Origin: Allolucifera butyrica
GTDB lineage: Bacteria > Bacillota > Negativicutes > Sporomusales > UPPP01
NCBI RefSeq assembly: GCF_900476375.1
Contig: NZ_UPPP01000094.1
Coordinates: 62,001 to 126,000 of the forward strand
Length of the DNA: 64,000 bases
Direction: 5' to 3'
The position numbers and the translations under genes were made by a program. This document shows, piece by piece, positions 63,028-64,000 of the stretch. The notes under the pieces were generated by a model. The model was not told the origin of the DNA. It did not search any database and worked only from the letters and a program-made list of their open reading frames with translations. How positions within the stretch are numbered: position 1 is the first letter of the stretch; each line of letters starts with the position of its first letter.

Positions 63028-64000
63028 ATGAAGAATGTGTATGACCAGGTGCAACTCTTTTATGAAGAGGACTCCTGGACAAGTGCCGTGAAGCGGGAAT
63101 GGGTGGAAGGATATTTACGCCAAAAAGCCTGGCAAGGGGCAGACGATAAAGAGCTTACGGATGACTGGCGCAACTTGGAAATGTTTTTGCAATATTTAAC
63201 GTATGCCGGCCACAGCTACAGCGGCGAACTGGAAGTGATGCCGCCGCAGGAATACAGTCAGGCTGTTACATGGATGGGAAAATACATGGAGGGTTTTAAT
63301 GTTACATTAAAACCGGTAAAAAAGTTTTTTAGCGTATTATTGAGCTTTTATCAATATTTAGCCGGTAAAAAAATCATCAATAATATGGGACTCCTTCAAG
63401 AAGCGGCCCAAGCCATCGCCGGCGGCAGTAAACTGGATTTGAACGTTGTCGGCGTCGACCCCATGCTCCCCGCCTCGCATACAATCATAACCGATGACTG
63501 GGATACTGCCGACGATGAAACGGTGGAAACATTAATGAACCGGCTGGGCGACTGTTTTCAGCAGGAACAGTTTATCGACGATTTTGAACGGGCTATGCTT
63601 CTATACTCAGGACCGATGCAAAATGTGCCCGATGATGAATATGATGAATTTTGGCTGGGCTTCTGGGATTATTTTTTATTTGACTATCATCTGTTGAATA
63701 ACGACGATACGCCGTTGACCCATTTCTATAAGACCTATAAGGAGAATGTATCCGTTGAGGAGCGCCGGATGCTGGAAGACCTCCTGCAGGCCCAATTTAC
63801 TGTTTTTTATATAACCCGAGTAATTAATCAGGACTGGGTGGATTGTGTCAATCTTTTTACCGGGGAACATATCAAGTTGCCCCATCCCGATTTTGATTAT
63901 AAAAAAATGAAAAAGTTGATTTTTTATGGCCATGTATTTTCGGAAGGAATGGTCATAGTTAACTATGTTACCAGTATGGAAATCAGTCCGAAACTCCGCC
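63028..64000 (+). CDS. Unknown acidic protein, 3' end beyond the window
   Basis: The frame from ATG 63028 stays open to the right edge (324 codons). It is acidic and aromatic-rich (FWLGFWDYFLFDYHLLNND), with no signal, Cys cluster or membrane segment. AAAGGAG is at 63007-63013, 14 nt upstream, and TATAAT at 62975-62980. I do not recognise the family. It is transcribed separately from the ABC transporter. Confidence 0.72.
   Translation, partial: MKNVYDQVQLFYEEDSWTSAVKREWVEGYLRQKAWQGADDKELTDDWRNLEMFLQYLTYAGHSYSGELEVMPPQEYSQAVTWMGKYMEGFNVTLKPVKKFFSVLLSFYQYLAGKKIINNMGLLQEAAQAIAGGSKLDLNVVGVDPMLPASHTIITDDWDTADDETVETLMNRLGDCFQQEQFIDDFERAMLLYSGPMQNVPDDEYDEFWLGFWDYFLFDYHLLNNDDTPLTHFYKTYKENVSVEERRMLEDLLQAQFTVFYITRVINQDWVDCVNLFTGEHIKLPHPDFDYKKMKKLIFYGHVFSEGMVIVNYVTSMEISPKLR

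Overview
The window looks like chromosomal DNA of an anaerobic, spore-forming Firmicute. Ribosome binding sites are strong AGGAGG types, and TTG and GTG starts are frequent. There is a CotF-like spore coat pair, a reverse rubrerythrin, a DUF1540 protein and a flagellin lysine methylase. A Negativicute of the Sporomusa/Pelosinus kind would fit, but this is inference from gene content; there is no rRNA or other taxonomic marker. I saw no tRNA, rRNA or CRISPR array.

Region 1 (1-30210) is a dense redox and detoxification island built from repeated gene families. It holds three intact aldo/keto reductases and one wrecked copy, three YcjY/dienelactone-hydrolase-like hydrolases, three other intact alpha/beta hydrolases and a broken one. 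It also holds five flavodoxin-fold proteins (three with lipobox signals, one fused to a membrane domain), three iron-sulfur-flavoprotein-type FMN reductases, two carboxymuconolactone-decarboxylase-like proteins, two small cupins, an iron alcohol dehydrogenase, an SDR, a RibD-type reductase and an MFS pump. Regulators are two AraC-type proteins and one MerR protein with cysteines at 44 and 52. Two structures stand out. (a) A 70-bp promoter block occurs three times around the AraC gene at 12632-13549, always with 51 bp between the conserved box and the -10. (b) A minus-strand operon (hydrolase, flavodoxin, cupin, CMD, all with export signals) mirrors a plus-strand operon carrying signal-less versions of the same four families behind a MerR-type 19-bp-spacer promoter. 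I read the island as an aldehyde/quinone/electrophile response, working partly in the cell envelope and partly in the cytosol.

Region 2 (about 30.2-39.2 kb) is an integrative mobilizable element: a MobQ (RSF1010 MobA-like) relaxase, a matching RSF1010-like oriT, two small accessory proteins, topoisomerase III, a sigma-like factor, a HTH protein, an unidentified structured RNA closed by a 12-bp helix, a SHOCT peptide and a large serine recombinase.

Region 3 (39.2-43.6 kb) is an insertion hotspot: a resolvase-like protein and a frame-disrupted tail, a REP-associated tyrosine transposase between perfect 18-bp inverted REP repeats, a promoter-hairpins-terminator unit that may be a stand-alone RNA, a SymE-like toxin, and a decayed IS605-type tnpA/tnpB element whose right end supplies the last codons of a LysR gene.

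Region 4 (43.6-64 kb) looks like ordinary chromosome: LysR/EamA divergent pair, F420H2-dehydrogenase-beta-like protein, spore coat genes, an oxalate-decarboxylase-like bicupin with a changed lid, reverse rubrerythrin plus DUF1540, a diguanylate cyclase, a heavy-metal P-type ATPase with its ArsR/SmtB repressor, a DUF421 protein, a 14-TM MFS pump, a sugar kinase/glycosyltransferase/nucleotidyltransferase operon, an SbmA/BacA-type ABC transporter, and an unknown gene running off the right edge.
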